Assembly: GCA_018806915.1 (NCBI GenBank)
Contig: JAGKQI010000080.1
Coordinates: forward strand, 391,479-455,478
DNA: 64,000 nucleotides
Reading direction: 5' to 3'
DNA from: Phytophthora colocasiae
Lineage: Eukaryota; Oomycota; Peronosporomycetes; Peronosporales; Peronosporaceae
Position 1 is the first letter of the stretch. Each line of letters starts with the position of its first letter. Of the stretch, positions 27,566 through 38,387 are shown piece by piece. The notes below the pieces were generated by a model. The model ran no database searches. It saw only the letters and a program-made list of their open reading frames with translations, and was not told the DNA's origin. The position numbers and the translations under genes were made by a program.

Positions 27566-30500
27566 TCACTGCTCTTCGTTTTCTTCACTTTTAACTTCTT
27601 CAGCTTCATTGATCTCCCCTTCAGACTTTTCTTCTTCTTCTTGGACTTCTTCATCGTCAGGAGCTTCCACTGTAGATTTTTCTTCTTCTTCTTCTTCTTG
27701 ATCAGAAGCTGCTGAATCGCTTGATCCACGTTCTCTCTCATCAGGAGAAATCTCTGCAGCTTCTTCTGGTCTAGTAGGTTGAGATTCACCAAGTTCGTCC
27801 TCTTTCTTGTCTGCGATCATCTCAGTAGCCGTCACTGCGTCCAGCACCTGGTTGTCGAGCACTGGCATGACTTTACCTAACGCCACAGGCTCCGGAACAT
27901 GTTCTTTCCCGGTAGCTCGAGCCTTCTTTAGATCTTCCCACGTCTTCATGACGTGGTCAACAGCACGTTGGTACTTCTCATTCGCTTCAATAGCGTACGA
28001 CTTGACCGGAGCTTGCATTGTCTCCCACGTGAGTTTGGAGTCCCCTGCAGCTCGTACCACGACGCCATCAAGAACGACATCATCGGGCCACGTACACGTG
28101 AGCTCGTACGTGGCTTCCACTAGGTCCTTCTGGAAGCCTTGGCCCTCAAGAGGCTTATATCTTCTTGGTACTGACATCCGAAATGCCTCTGTGAATTCCG
28201 GCAGCAACACTTTTGGGAGTTTCTCCTTTTCTTGAAGTTCATCTATTTCTTTTGGTGGAGCTTCTGCGTCTTCTTTCGAGAAAAGAGACTGAATGTAGTC
28301 CACCGGTATCAGTACCAAGTGCTTCATGAACGCCAGCAATTGACCAAGCACAACGAACACGAGTCTCCCGAAGATCAGGTACAGTAAGAGGCCAAACGTA
28401 ACGAGGAAGCACAGCACCGTCATGAGCATCACGTGTGAGTACACGATCTTGACCAAAAACCCGTACTGTCCGAGCACGTCATATCTCCCGAGCTTGTCCT
28501 CCAGGATTGTATACATTTGGTCGGTTGTAGCGTTTGGATTCTCGTCCAGAATCGTGCCTAAGCCCACAGATCTCAAGAGCCAAGGTAAGTTCAACATTGT
28601 ACCTTTCAACAGCTCTGAGTTGCCGTACATCCACGCTGAGAAGCCCAAATGCAACGCTAACGTCCAAGGAAGCACCTGGATTGTCACTTGGCCCAGGATC
28701 TCGTCGTATGTGGTTTTCACGCTGTATAAACGGAGAATCGACAGTTTATCCATCCAGTACATGCCAGCGCTTGCTACTGCTGCAATGAAGAGCAGCACAG
28801 GCGAGCCACCACAGAAAACCATCGTCACAAAGACAGAGTTCAGTACCATCGGGTACCGTAGAGAGATGTCGAACGTCGGTCCAGCGTACAGCTTGTCCAT
28901 TTTGTCCTGCGTACGGATGGAGCGGCGTTTGTGCCAGCGATAGATCGGAGACCAAATGTACATCCGAGTAAACAGAGTCAATTGCGGGAGGAAAGCGTTC
29001 AGCAGCATCGTCGTGGCGATCCCCATGCCTGCAGTAGGGTACCAGCCACGTTGAAAATCCCTGTACTTGCCTCCTAGCATCTCTTTCGCCACTGGAACAC
29101 TGCTTAAACCGAAGGATGCATTCACGAGCATCACAATCAGAGCTGTATTCAGGAACTGGGCCCCAAACATCCGTACTGCGACTCGAATTGTCCTTGTGGA
29201 CTCACTGGTGTGTCGCTCAAACACAGCGAACATCCGGAGAATAGTATTCAGCAGGAAATTCACGATCACGACCACACCGGCAGCTACAAGGATGAGCGAG
29301 TTCTTAATCAGGTAATCCTTGGTGAATCCGCGGCACGGGAGGTTCTTCCAGAGCATTTTAGGACCTTCAACGAAGCCGTGGTCTTTGATACTGCTGGTTA
29401 AAGCTGTAGAGCAGTAGCAGTACAGCACGTGGCTGGCGTCGTATTCCTCACAGACCATCCCTCTACCTTTCACGAGTTCATTATAGTAGAAGCACGGGAG
29501 GGTGTTGCATTGGCCCGTGCTTGATTCCGAGATACAGGGGTCCACACAGCGCGTTGGATGTGAATACGTCGCTCCAAATGACGTTCTCGAAGGGGTTAAA
29601 GCGTGTAAAATCCCGTTCGTAAAGGAAATGTGATAGCGAGGCTCTCCGGAGCTTCCAGGTGTACACGTCTGCGTCTCATTCCAAGCTAAAGTCCACGGAA
29701 TAGCTCTCTTGGTCGTGGGGTTCACTGCAAACGTCGTGTCTGCGTAGTAAACAGCAGGAAGAGCTCGGTCGCACAGACCTTCAGGCGGCGTTTTGCTCGC
29801 AAATTGGTCCTGAGTCGTCTGGGCGGCGGAAATGATAGCGCACGAGATGATCAACAGAGCAATTGTCACCAAGTTGGTCACGAATTGTCGGTAGAAGCGG
29901 CCGCGGTTGGTCACTTCGAGGTTTTCCCACAAAATATTCGACGGCTCGGGCGCTCGAGTCACTATTAGGGGGAATTCATTGCGGAAAAGAAGCTCCTCGG
30001 GTTGCCCTTTGCGAGCCAGCCACCGCGTAGACTGGCGGTAGTCTTGCAGACAGCGACGTCTAGATTCCAGATTGTTAAACACCACAAAGGCGCACTCGCA
30101 GGCTTCCCAGTTGAAGGCTTGTTGGGTGTTGGTAGCTGCCGTTTTAGCCGCTTTCGCTGCCGCAGCGAGCTTGTCCTTGGACGCAGTACTCTTGGACTTG
30201 GTCTCCTTCAGTTTGTCCGGTGATTTGACCTCTGGAACATCCGCACCATGTAGAGCGGCGACCTTCTTCCTCTTCTTTTTCAGTTGATCCTCGAGCTTAT
30301 TGAACTTTGTTTCTGTGGTGTGGATCAGCTTCTCGTCCTCAGCCTTGAAGTCCGCTGGCGAGTGGCTCTTTTCAGCCTGTAACGTGTTGTAAAGCAGCTT
30401 GGCCTCGTCTTTCTTCTGACTGAGCCACTCGATGGACAGAAACGTCCGCAAGAGTCCACCGGTGGGATGCGCCACGCTCACTTCCGCGATCCACGTGTTG

Positions 30501-31651
30501 AGATAAAGGTCCTTGTTGATCGAAGTGGATCCTTCGAGATGGTCCACATTCGACACCACGTTTCTATTCTCCGCCTTCTTCGAGCGAGAGCGCTTCATCT
30601 TGTGTCGTCGTCCCCAACAGCAGCCGAACCAGAGCTTCCGATACTCTTCGGGTTTATTCAAGTCGTACAAAGAGTTAAAGTGCTCCAGGATCTCCTTCTC
30701 CGTAGCATCAGCAGGCAACCCACGCACCATCACAGCGTACCTAGCAGGAGTCAAGTGTTTGTTCTGATGCTCCTTGATCGCCTTCCTGGCTCGGTACGAG
30801 TAAAAGAGCAGGAAGCACATGAACACGAACGAGTACGCCACGTCCGTTAAGGTGACGATCCACGTAACAGTCCTAGGGTTGGACGTTAATGGAGTGTCCA
30901 CCGTCTCCCACGTACAGTCGATGTTCCCGATAGGAAGACAACTACGAGCTGAAGCTGCTGTATCACTGTTAACTCCTCCGTTGCCAATGGACGAGTACGC
31001 GAGCTGAAGAGGGTCCACCATCTTGCTGGTTATTCCGTGGCCATAAGTGTTAACCATGATGGCTGGAAGCGAGATAATGCCCATAATGATAAACACCACC
31101 GTGAGGTACTTGGTGAGCATGAAATAGAGCTGCATACCAATCCCCAGAGCTCCGATATCGTCCATGTGCGCTTGAAACACGGACATCATGCCTTTACCTA
31201 GACGGTACTCTTTCGCTGCCACATGGGCGTTTTTAATCATCGTTTGGAGTCGTGTTTCTCTTGTCATTCCCCCGTTGAAAGACGTAACTCTGCTCGCTGC
31301 TCTTGAGAAGGAGTTCAGCGTGTTCTGTCTTGGAGACGAGAGTGGCGAAGCGGCAGGAATTGAATCGACCAATGAAGCCATGTCCAGAGCTTGATGTGGC
31401 TCGGTTTCCAACTCAGGAGACGGAGCTTCCACCACTTCAACTTGATCTGCTGACGCTAGATCTTCTTCTTCTTCTTTCGCCTCACTATCAGCATCCTCGA
31501 GTGGGTCTTCAGACTGATCTTCGTCTTCAACTTCTTCTTGGAGAACATTCTCCTCTTGCTCTTCAACTGGAGAATTTTCTTCATTCTCAACTACTTCAGA
31601 CTGTTCCACCTCGGATTTTTCCTCCTCTGAAGCTTCAGTTGAATCTGCCAT
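27566..31651 (-). CDS. OSCA/TMEM63 (CSC1-like) mechanosensitive cation channel family protein
   Basis: 1361 aa, single exon, ATG 31651. Order: very acidic N-terminus (1 to about 75), amphipathic linker, N-terminal membrane helices (from L-Y-F-M-L-T-K-Y-L-T-V-V), a cytosolic RRM-like domain beginning Y-A-V-M-V-R-G-L-P and containing a long Lys-rich coiled insert with C-A-F-V-V-F-N-N near its end, then A-P-E-P-S-N-I-L-W-E-N-L, the family signature before the 7-TM pore region, a Cys-rich loop of about 150 residues, and further helices. The ~110-residue tail is again E/D/S-rich. The family carries osmotically or mechanically gated cation channels; here that is inferred. It is longer than the usual 700-900 aa because of the acidic ends and the loop. 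Convergent with the Tubby gene (121 bp apart). Confidence 0.8.
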   Translation of the reverse strand: MADSTEASEEEKSEVEQSEVVENEENSPVEEQEENVLQEEVEDEDQSEDPLEDADSEAKEEEEDLASADQVEVVEAPSPELETEPHQALDMASLVDSIPAASPLSSPRQNTLNSFSRAASRVTSFNGGMTRETRLQTMIKNAHVAAKEYRLGKGMMSVFQAHMDDIGALGIGMQLYFMLTKYLTVVFIIMGIISLPAIMVNTYGHGITSKMVDPLQLAYSSIGNGGVNSDTAASARSCLPIGNIDCTWETVDTPLTSNPRTVTWIVTLTDVAYSFVFMCFLLFYSYRARKAIKEHQNKHLTPARYAVMVRGLPADATEKEILEHFNSLYDLNKPEEYRKLWFGCCWGRRHKMKRSRSKKAENRNVVSNVDHLEGSTSINKDLYLNTWIAEVSVAHPTGGLLRTFLSIEWLSQKKDEAKLLYNTLQAEKSHSPADFKAEDEKLIHTTETKFNKLEDQLKKKRKKVAALHGADVPEVKSPDKLKETKSKSTASKDKLAAAAKAAKTAATNTQQAFNWEACECAFVVFNNLESRRRCLQDYRQSTRWLARKGQPEELLFRNEFPLIVTRAPEPSNILWENLEVTNRGRFYRQFVTNLVTIALLIISCAIISAAQTTQDQFASKTPPEGLCDRALPAVYYADTTFAVNPTTKRAIPWTLAWNETQTCTPGSSGEPRYHISFTNGILHALTPSRTSFGATYSHPTRCVDPCISESSTGQCNTLPCFYYNELVKGRGMVCEEYDASHVLYCYCSTALTSSIKDHGFVEGPKMLWKNLPCRGFTKDYLIKNSLILVAAGVVVIVNFLLNTILRMFAVFERHTSESTRTIRVAVRMFGAQFLNTALIVMLVNASFGLSSVPVAKEMLGGKYRDFQRGWYPTAGMGIATTMLLNAFLPQLTLFTRMYIWSPIYRWHKRRSIRTQDKMDKLYAGPTFDISLRYPMVLNSVFVTMVFCGGSPVLLFIAAVASAGMYWMDKLSILRLYSVKTTYDEILGQVTIQVLPWTLALHLGFSAWMYGNSELLKGTMLNLPWLLRSVGLGTILDENPNATTDQMYTILEDKLGRYDVLGQYGFLVKIVYSHVMLMTVLCFLVTFGLLLYLIFGRLVFVVLGQLLAFMKHLVLIPVDYIQSLFSKEDAEAPPKEIDELQEKEKLPKVLLPEFTEAFRMSVPRRYKPLEGQGFQKDLVEATYELTCTWPDDVVLDGVVVRAAGDSKLTWETMQAPVKSYAIEANEKYQRAVDHVMKTWEDLKKARATGKEHVPEPVALGKVMPVLDNQVLDAVTATEMIADKKEDELGESQPTRPEEAAEISPDERERGSSDSAASDQEEEEEEKSTVEAPDDEEVQEEEEKSEGEINEAEEVKSEENEEQ

Positions 31652-31758
31652 GACTACACTATCACAGCAGTTTGGTAAATGCTGGTGTATTGGGTCGATG
31701 GAGGGTCACGGGTCGTTACAGACAATTTGGTGGGTAGTTTCAATGCACCATCGCAATG

Positions 31759-34700
31759 TCATTGCCGCGTCTCGATCGCAGATGGACGACTTGCTACGAC
31801 TGCAAGACGGAGTCGTCTCAAGAAAGTCCCTGGTAGCTCCAGAAGTTCATCTGTTGGCATCGCTTCGAACCATTTGACAATCGCACAGAGTGCTCGACGT
31901 CTGGACTCCAGACCTTTTGGTGCACAAGACAATAAAACCAACTCGATACAAACCGACGAACACTTGACACGTAGCTTCGAGTCAGTTGATTCACTCGAAA
32001 GGATCTGGTACAGCCAGGCCAAGACATTCTCCACGTACAAGTTCTGAGTTGTCGGTGTGATACCGATACACGCGGCGATTTGTCCAACTGCTGACAAGAT
32101 ACTGCTCTTCTCTTGAAAGCTTCCGGTAGTGAACAGTTCTTGACACTTTTCGACGCTGAAGACCTGAATGACGACGTCGAAGCCATACACCGCTACACAG
32201 AGTGCCAGACTCTTCGCCAGCTCCAAGGAGTCGGTGTCTTGGACTCGTAACCTGCTGAACAGCTTCTCCACGAACGTCTTGGGGTCTGTAACATCAATTG
32301 CCTCGAGTTCGGGCATCTGAATGGCGTCGGCGATGCGGTGAAGCATCGTCATGCCCGATTGAAACAGGAGGAGTTGGTTTTTTGAAGTTGCAAGACTGGA
32401 TATCGCCACAAGCACTTGTTTCACGGTTTCTTTGAGAATCTGTTGCCGTTCGACACAATGTTGATCGAATTCACGCTCTAACAGCGCCGGGTAGACTTCT
32501 ACCATCACCATTGCGAAGTACAGACCGCGGATGTCGGGGTTCCCTCGTAAAATGTCGAAGAGAAGCACACGTGAGCGGGTTAATTGGTTTGTGGACTGGC
32601 ACAGATGCGTGTGAAGGCTGCAAATGTGTGCCAGGAACACAATTTCGTGAGCCACATTGGCCGCTTGATTGATTACCAATTTGTCTCCAGCCAGACGCAG
32701 TCTCTCCTCGATCAAAAAGCCTTGGAGATGCAGCAAACATTCATCCACTTGGGATCTAGTAGGCGAGAGTTTGGTTATCACTTCGTTACACAACCAGCTC
32801 AGACCCAGACGCTTGTCTTGTAGCGGACGTCGAGATCGAGGATTCCGGAAGATACCGAGAGCCCCACGTACAATTGAGATAGGAGAGACGTTCATCTTGC
32901 GTAAAACACCGGCAAGAACCCGACACAATCGATCCTGATACAGAATAGGTTAATGGATTAGAATCGAGTGAAGGGGAGGTAAGTAAACGTACCACATGAT
33001 CGAGATGCGTGTCGATAAACTTGGCGCTCTGATGGACCAAGAGCGAGACGGTGCGTCGAGCATAGTCGTCGTCCGCTTCTTCCTCTTTACCCTTTACTAT
33101 AGCTTGCTGGAAGGTAGAGAGGGATTTCTTCATCCGACGCTCGTCGTGTGTCAGGACCGGCTTCTTCTTTTCAACTTTTGTCTTCTTTGAAGGGATCTGA
33201 GAGTCATCCAAGCTGGCCTCTTCTGCTTTCCGAGTTTTCCTAAGCGAATCGTCCTTCACTGCTTGAATTTCGGGTGTAGATCCAGCTTCAGCGCTCACTA
33301 ATTCGTCAGGAATGGCTGCATCTGAGAGCTCGCTGGTTGAGTTTGTCTTGAGTTCTATCGGTTGATCCACTTTACTTGCTGTTGGAAGTTCTGGCTGCTG
33401 CAACCTGGGCGTTCTTGGAGGGTTGACGAAGGTAGTTTCTGCTGGAGGAGCGTCTTCTACTGGCTGAGAAGTAGCTGTTTGAGTTCGACTGGCAACAGCA
33501 GCATTAACCTCCTCCAACTGGAGAACTTCTGGAGTTTCAGTCGGCAATTCAACCTCAACGACAGGCGAGTACACAGCTTCTGCTACAGTGACAGATTTCT
33601 TTTCCGTTGAAGTTGTGAGAACAACAGGTATTGGGTCGGACGGAGCTTCTTGTCCTTCATCCTTAGCATTTTGTGGGGTTGATTCAGCTGGTTCCTTCTC
33701 TACCAGTTGAAGAGGTTTCTCCACAGGACCAACCATCGGCTCATCTTCATCGGATTCGGTGTCACTACTGTCACTCGAGTCACTATCGCTCGAGCTGGAA
33801 TCTGCATTCGCAGGCTCCTTTCTGTGACTTTCTGGCTCAGAATCCGACTCTAAAGCAGCGAATTCGTCGTCCAACTCATCGTCGATCGACATCAACGTCC
33901 GTTCACCTTGGCCAACGTCTTCTCTTTCTGCCTCCACTACTTTCTTTCCATCCACATTTGCCTCGCGATCGTCCTCTTCATCACTGGTCTCCAATTCCTT
34001 GTCAATCTCGTTCGAAATGGCGTCAAATCCACTCGTCTGCACGTTCCCTCCAGTCTTTGGTTTATCTACGACTGCAGAAGCTATTTCCTCTCGCCTTCGC
34101 CCTGTTTCAGGACTCTCTTCGTCACTATTTGTCTTCAAATCACTCCGACCTGGAACCACCTCTGTTTTCCTGTCAGAATCGTCTTCTTCGTCGTCACTAA
34201 ACTCTAATTCCTTATCGATTTCGCTTGACATCGCTGCGTCAAAGGCAACCACCAGTGTAGAACCTGCACCAGTTTCAGTACTCTCCGCTGCACTGTCGAT
34301 CTCCAATGTATCTTCACTATCTCCATCCGAATCACTAAAAGCCAAGGCAGCGTCCAACGCCGCACTAGTTACAGGTCCAGGTCCTAAAAGCTGCAGTGGT
34401 TGCTGTTCACTGATGGACGTAGCGTCCTCCTGGTGTCCACCAACCGACAGGTGTCTTGACAATTTCGGCACGAATTGGTCCATTTCAGTTTGCGTAGAAG
34501 CGATCACACCTCTCGCTCTCTTTTTCGACACGAAATTGTCCACCTCTGTCTGTACTCCACTGTCCACCATTGTCATCTTGTTAACTCGTTCTACATGTCC
34601 ACTTAACTGCGTCTGACTCGTACGCGTCACCTTCCTCAATTCTTCAGTCTGTGTCGATACAGTTTGAACAGGTTTTTTTGCTTTTACCACTGAGGTTTTA

Positions 34701-34972
34701 TTCTGCTTTTTCGCTCTTGCATGAGCTTTCTCTTGGTCTTTCAGCTGCTTTTTCAGCGTTTCTTCAGTGCGTAAAAGCGTTTCAACGCGGATACGATACT
34801 CTTTCAGCCGGGCCGCCGCTTCCTTCAGCTTCGACTTGGTCAACTGCTTATACTCGCTGCCTTTCTTCACCTGTCGCTGCAGCTTCGCTATAGTTTCCGC
34901 CTGACGCTCAATAATATCTGCTTGTGAGATCTGGGCCGCCGCAGGGGCGTCCGCGGCGTCACCATGGTCCAT
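31759..34972 (-). CDS. large coiled-coil, acidic protein with helical C-terminal domain (two exons), unknown
   Basis: Exon 1 32993-34972 and exon 2 31759-32934 around a 58-nt intron (GTACGT...TATCAG). The join gives H-L-D-H-V-D-R-L-C-R-V-L and a protein of 1051 aa. Residues 15 to about 105 form a coiled coil (I-E-R-Q-A-E-T-I-A-K-L-Q-R-Q-V). The middle (100-560) is disordered and acidic with repeated 'D-E-L-E' blocks (D-K-E-L-E-F-S-D, D-K-E-L-E-T-S-D-E-E) and Q-T-E motifs (S-T-Q-T-E-E, S-G-V-Q-T-E). A basic NLS-like patch (S-K-K-T-K-V-E-K-K-K) precedes a ~450-residue helical domain containing D-R-L-C-R-V-L-A-G-V-L. Coiled coil plus this helical tail recalls ICE1 of the little elongation complex, but that is only a suggestion. 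The 107-bp gap to the next gene start shows a compact arrangement. Confidence 0.78.
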
Positions 34973-36062
34973 TCCGGTTTTTTTCTAGAATGAATGGAGC
35001 GCGTGGTAAAATATAGGTTGATCTACAATAATAGGTTGATCTACAAAAGGGCTAGGATTTGTAGAGTACTACCTCTCTGGTGCCCACGTTAAAGCAGCAG
35101 CGTAAGGAGAAGGTCCTTGGGTGGACAAGGCGTCCCACCAGATGCCTCGGGACGTTAACGGGAGGTTGATCTCGCACGACCATCTCCGGCATTTTGAGAA
35201 AGGTTTCTCCAATCGGGTTTACTTGGTGTTGCACTCGTTCCTCGTGTGGTTGGGATCAGTTTCCGCGTTGGCGACAACGATGAGAGGACTAAGTCGAACG
35301 AGGACATCTATGGTGAGGGCTACCATACCTCGAGGACGTTCTGCAGGAACCGCACCACCGCACCGACTGGAAGAATGAGACTCTCCATGCAGATGTCACG
35401 AGCAACCCAGTATACGGTGCATCACGAGCCGCATTTGACTGGGGTTTTCTACGATCCTTCAGATCGTCATGGAGCAGGAGGGATCTACGTTCTCCACTGT
35501 GGATCAACGTCGTCATTCACTCACAATATGGCTGAGACCCTAATTTCATCCTGAAGGTTGGGCATTCCAAGGACATCCTCCGTCGACTTCACGAGCACCA
35601 ACAGACTGGCTCAAATCTAGGCATACACGGCGAGGTGGAATTCCTGTTTGGAGTGAAAGACAAGTGCGATCGGAGTCTCTGCTCAAGACCGAGCTGACGG
35701 GTTTTCTCGTTTTACTCTTTATAACAGCGGTACCAGGCTGGAACACTTCATCGGAGTGGAGGATAGGGTCGTTTGGGGAAGAGTGTGAGTGTAATTTATC
35801 GCGTGTACTATCGCGTCTCGAACAGGGGGTATTCCCTGCGCACTTAACGATACATGTTGCGTTGATTCCTGAATTGGCAAGGCTATTGTGGGCGTCTGAC
35901 AGTGAAGGATAAGACCAACCGCCATGTCCTGCTGAGTTGTTGGCGTTAGGAGCTCAACGCTCAAAATGCTGTCAGACTCTGGTTGAAGCTTGTGTTGTTA
36001 TGGCGCGGGGAGTTCACTTTTCGTTTGACCAACAACCTCACAAGACTCAGCTCTAGCTCGAG
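34973..36062. other. 1.1 kb intergenic with possible decayed retroelement
   Basis: Several short open stretches on both strands (about 35052-35380 and 35546-35912) show no start, leader or domain I can name. They may be remains of a retroelement. The last ~60 bp is the presumed promoter/5' UTR of the mucin gene. Confidence 0.4.
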
Positions 36063-38387
36063 ATGACTAAGTTACGCGTGGTCGTCGGTTTTGCCGCGGC
36101 CGCGACGGCGATGATAGTGATCGCTCAAGATATGACGGCGCAGCACCTTCGATCAAATGAAGAAACGAGGATGCTGGTTGAAGATGTGGCGGACGCTGCA
36201 TTTCTTGATTCTTTCACGTCCATTGAAGATAACTCGGTGTCTGATGCATCGTGGGAACCTTTCGGCAGCAGCAACTTATTGGACGACAATAGTGCTACCG
36301 GTTTTACAGACACAGAGCCTGACACAACCGTGAAAAATGTAACACTGCATTCCCCAACCACGCCAACAACGACAAACGCTACAGCTCCGACGAATTTTAA
36401 TACAACAACTGCTCCAGGTACTAACAAAACGGACGCAACCACGCGTAATCCAGCCGCGACCACGACGACCACGACGGATGCCGCCACTGACGCGCCTGCT
36501 GCCACGGTGCCGTCGACCGCTTCATCGGCTTCCACGTCCAGCGCCTCTGCTGCTACCGACGCTCCGGCCACCGACACTCCGGCCACCGACGCTCCGGCCA
36601 CTGACGTACTAACCCCCGATGCGACCGTCGCCACAGACGCCACCACGGACGCTCCCGCCTCGACCACGACGACCACGACGGATGACGCCACTGACGCGCC
36701 TGCTGCCACGGTGCCGTCGACCGCTTCATCGGCTTCCACGTCCAGCGCCTCTGCTGCTACGGACGCTCCGGCCACCGACACTCCGGCCACCGACGCGACC
36801 GTCGCCACAGATGCCACCACGGACGCTCCCGCCTCGACCACGACGACCACGACGGATGACGCCACTGACGCGCCTGCTGCCACGGTGCCGTTGACCGCTT
36901 CATCGGCTTCCACGTCCAGCGCCTCTGCTGCTACGGACGCTCCGGCCACCGACACTCCGGCCACCGACGCGACCGTCGCCACAGATGCCACCACGGACGC
37001 TCCCGCCTCGACCACGACGACCACGACGGATGACGCCACTGACGCGCCTGCTGCCACGGTGCCGTTGACCGCTTCATCGGCTTCCACGTCCAGCGCCTCT
37101 GCTGCTACGGACGCTCCGGCCACCGACACTCCGGCCACCGACGCTCCGGCCACTGACGTACTAACCCCCGATGCGACCGTCGCCACAGACGCCACCACGG
37201 ACGCTCCCGCCTCCACCACGACGACCACGACGGATGCCGCCACTGACGCGCCTGCTGCCACGGTGCCGTCGACCGCTTCATCGGCTTCCACGTCCAGCGC
37301 CTCTGCTGCTACGGACGCTCCGGCCACCGACACTCCGGCCACCGACGCTCCGGCCACTGACGTACTAACCCCCGATGCGACCGTCGCCACAGACGCCACC
37401 ACGGACGCTCCCGCCTCGACCACGACGACCACGACGGATGACGCCACTGACGCGCCTGCTGCCACGGTGCCGTCGACCGCTTCATCGGCTTCCACGTCCA
37501 GCGCCTCTGCTGCTACGGACGCTCCGGCCACCGACGCTCCGGCCACCGACGCTTCGGCCACTGACGTACTAACCCCCGATGCGACCGTCGCCACAGACGC
37601 CACCACGGACGCTCCCGCCTCCACCACGACGACCACGACGGATGACGCCACTGACGCGCCTGCTGCCACGGTGCCGTCGACCGCTTCATCGGCTTCCACG
37701 TCCAGCGCCTCTGCTGCTACGGACGCTCCGGCCACCGACGCTCCGGCCACCGACGCTTCGGCCACTGACGTACTAACCCCCGATGCGACCGTCGCCACAG
37801 ACGCCACCACGGACGCTCCCGCCTCGACCACGACGACCACGACGGATGCCGCCACTGACGCGCCTGCTGCCACGGTGCCGTCGACCGCTTCATCGGCTTC
37901 CACGTCCAGCGCCTCTGCTGCTACGGACGCTCCGGCCACCGACACTCCGGCCACCGACGCTCCGGCCACTGACCTACCACACCCCGATGCGACCGTCGCC
38001 ACAGACGCCACCACGGACGCTCCCGCCTCGACCACGACGACCACGACGGATGACGCCACTGACGCGCCTGCTGCCACGGTGCCGTCGACCGCTTCATCGG
38101 CTTCCACGTCCAGCGCCTCTGCTGCTACGGACGCTCCGGCCACCGACACTCCGGCCACCGACGCTTCGGCCACTGACGTACTAACCCCGATGCGACCGTC
38201 GCCACAGACGCCACCACGGTCGCTCCCGCCTCGACCACGACGACCACGACGGATGCCGCCACTGACGCGCCTGCTGCCACGGTGCCGTCGACCGCTTCAT
38301 CGGCTTCCACGTCCAGCGCCTCTGCTGCTACGGACGCTCCGGCCACCGACACTCCGGCCACCGACGCTCCGGCCACTGACGTACTAA
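36063..38387 (+). CDS. secreted mucin-like 68-aa repeat protein (reading frame ends early at a 4-C unit)
   Basis: 774 codons as assembled. M-T-K-L-R-V-V-V-G-F opens a signal peptide (about 1-22). Next comes A-Q-H-L-R-S-N-E-E-T-R-M-L, an RXLR/EER-like leader, an acidic unique region to about residue 100, an N/T-rich sector with N-x-T sites, then 68-residue repeats rich in Thr, Ala, Ser, Pro and Asp (T-T-T-T-T-T-D, A-S-T-S-S-A-S, A-T-D-A-P-A-T-D). At 38185-38188 a unit has 4 C instead of 5, so the last 66 residues are out of frame (M-R-P-S-P-Q-T-P-P-R) and end at TAA in the next unit. In-frame length is thus about 708 aa. The product should be a heavily O-glycosylated surface or secreted stalk, comparable in style to acidic-repeat mucins of cysts of Phytophthora (inference). 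The true gene may be far longer if the 4-C runs are errors. Confidence 0.75.
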   Translation: MTKLRVVVGFAAAATAMIVIAQDMTAQHLRSNEETRMLVEDVADAAFLDSFTSIEDNSVSDASWEPFGSSNLLDDNSATGFTDTEPDTTVKNVTLHSPTTPTTTNATAPTNFNTTTAPGTNKTDATTRNPAATTTTTTDAATDAPAATVPSTASSASTSSASAATDAPATDTPATDAPATDVLTPDATVATDATTDAPASTTTTTTDDATDAPAATVPSTASSASTSSASAATDAPATDTPATDATVATDATTDAPASTTTTTTDDATDAPAATVPLTASSASTSSASAATDAPATDTPATDATVATDATTDAPASTTTTTTDDATDAPAATVPLTASSASTSSASAATDAPATDTPATDAPATDVLTPDATVATDATTDAPASTTTTTTDAATDAPAATVPSTASSASTSSASAATDAPATDTPATDAPATDVLTPDATVATDATTDAPASTTTTTTDDATDAPAATVPSTASSASTSSASAATDAPATDAPATDASATDVLTPDATVATDATTDAPASTTTTTTDDATDAPAATVPSTASSASTSSASAATDAPATDAPATDASATDVLTPDATVATDATTDAPASTTTTTTDAATDAPAATVPSTASSASTSSASAATDAPATDTPATDAPATDLPHPDATVATDATTDAPASTTTTTTDDATDAPAATVPSTASSASTSSASAATDAPATDTPATDASATDVLTPMRPSPQTPPRSLPPRPRRPRRMPPLTRLLPRCRRPLHRLPRPAPLLLRTLRPPTLRPPTLRPLTY

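Noticed and set aside
33673..34616. Plus-strand Ser/His-rich ORFs opposite the coiled-coil gene
   Set aside because: Antisense of acidic Ser/Glu codons; the minus frame joins across a good intron into a longer protein.
35052..35912. Short ORFs in the gap before the mucin gene
   Set aside because: No motif strong enough to name a retroelement family; kept as unannotated intergenic DNA.
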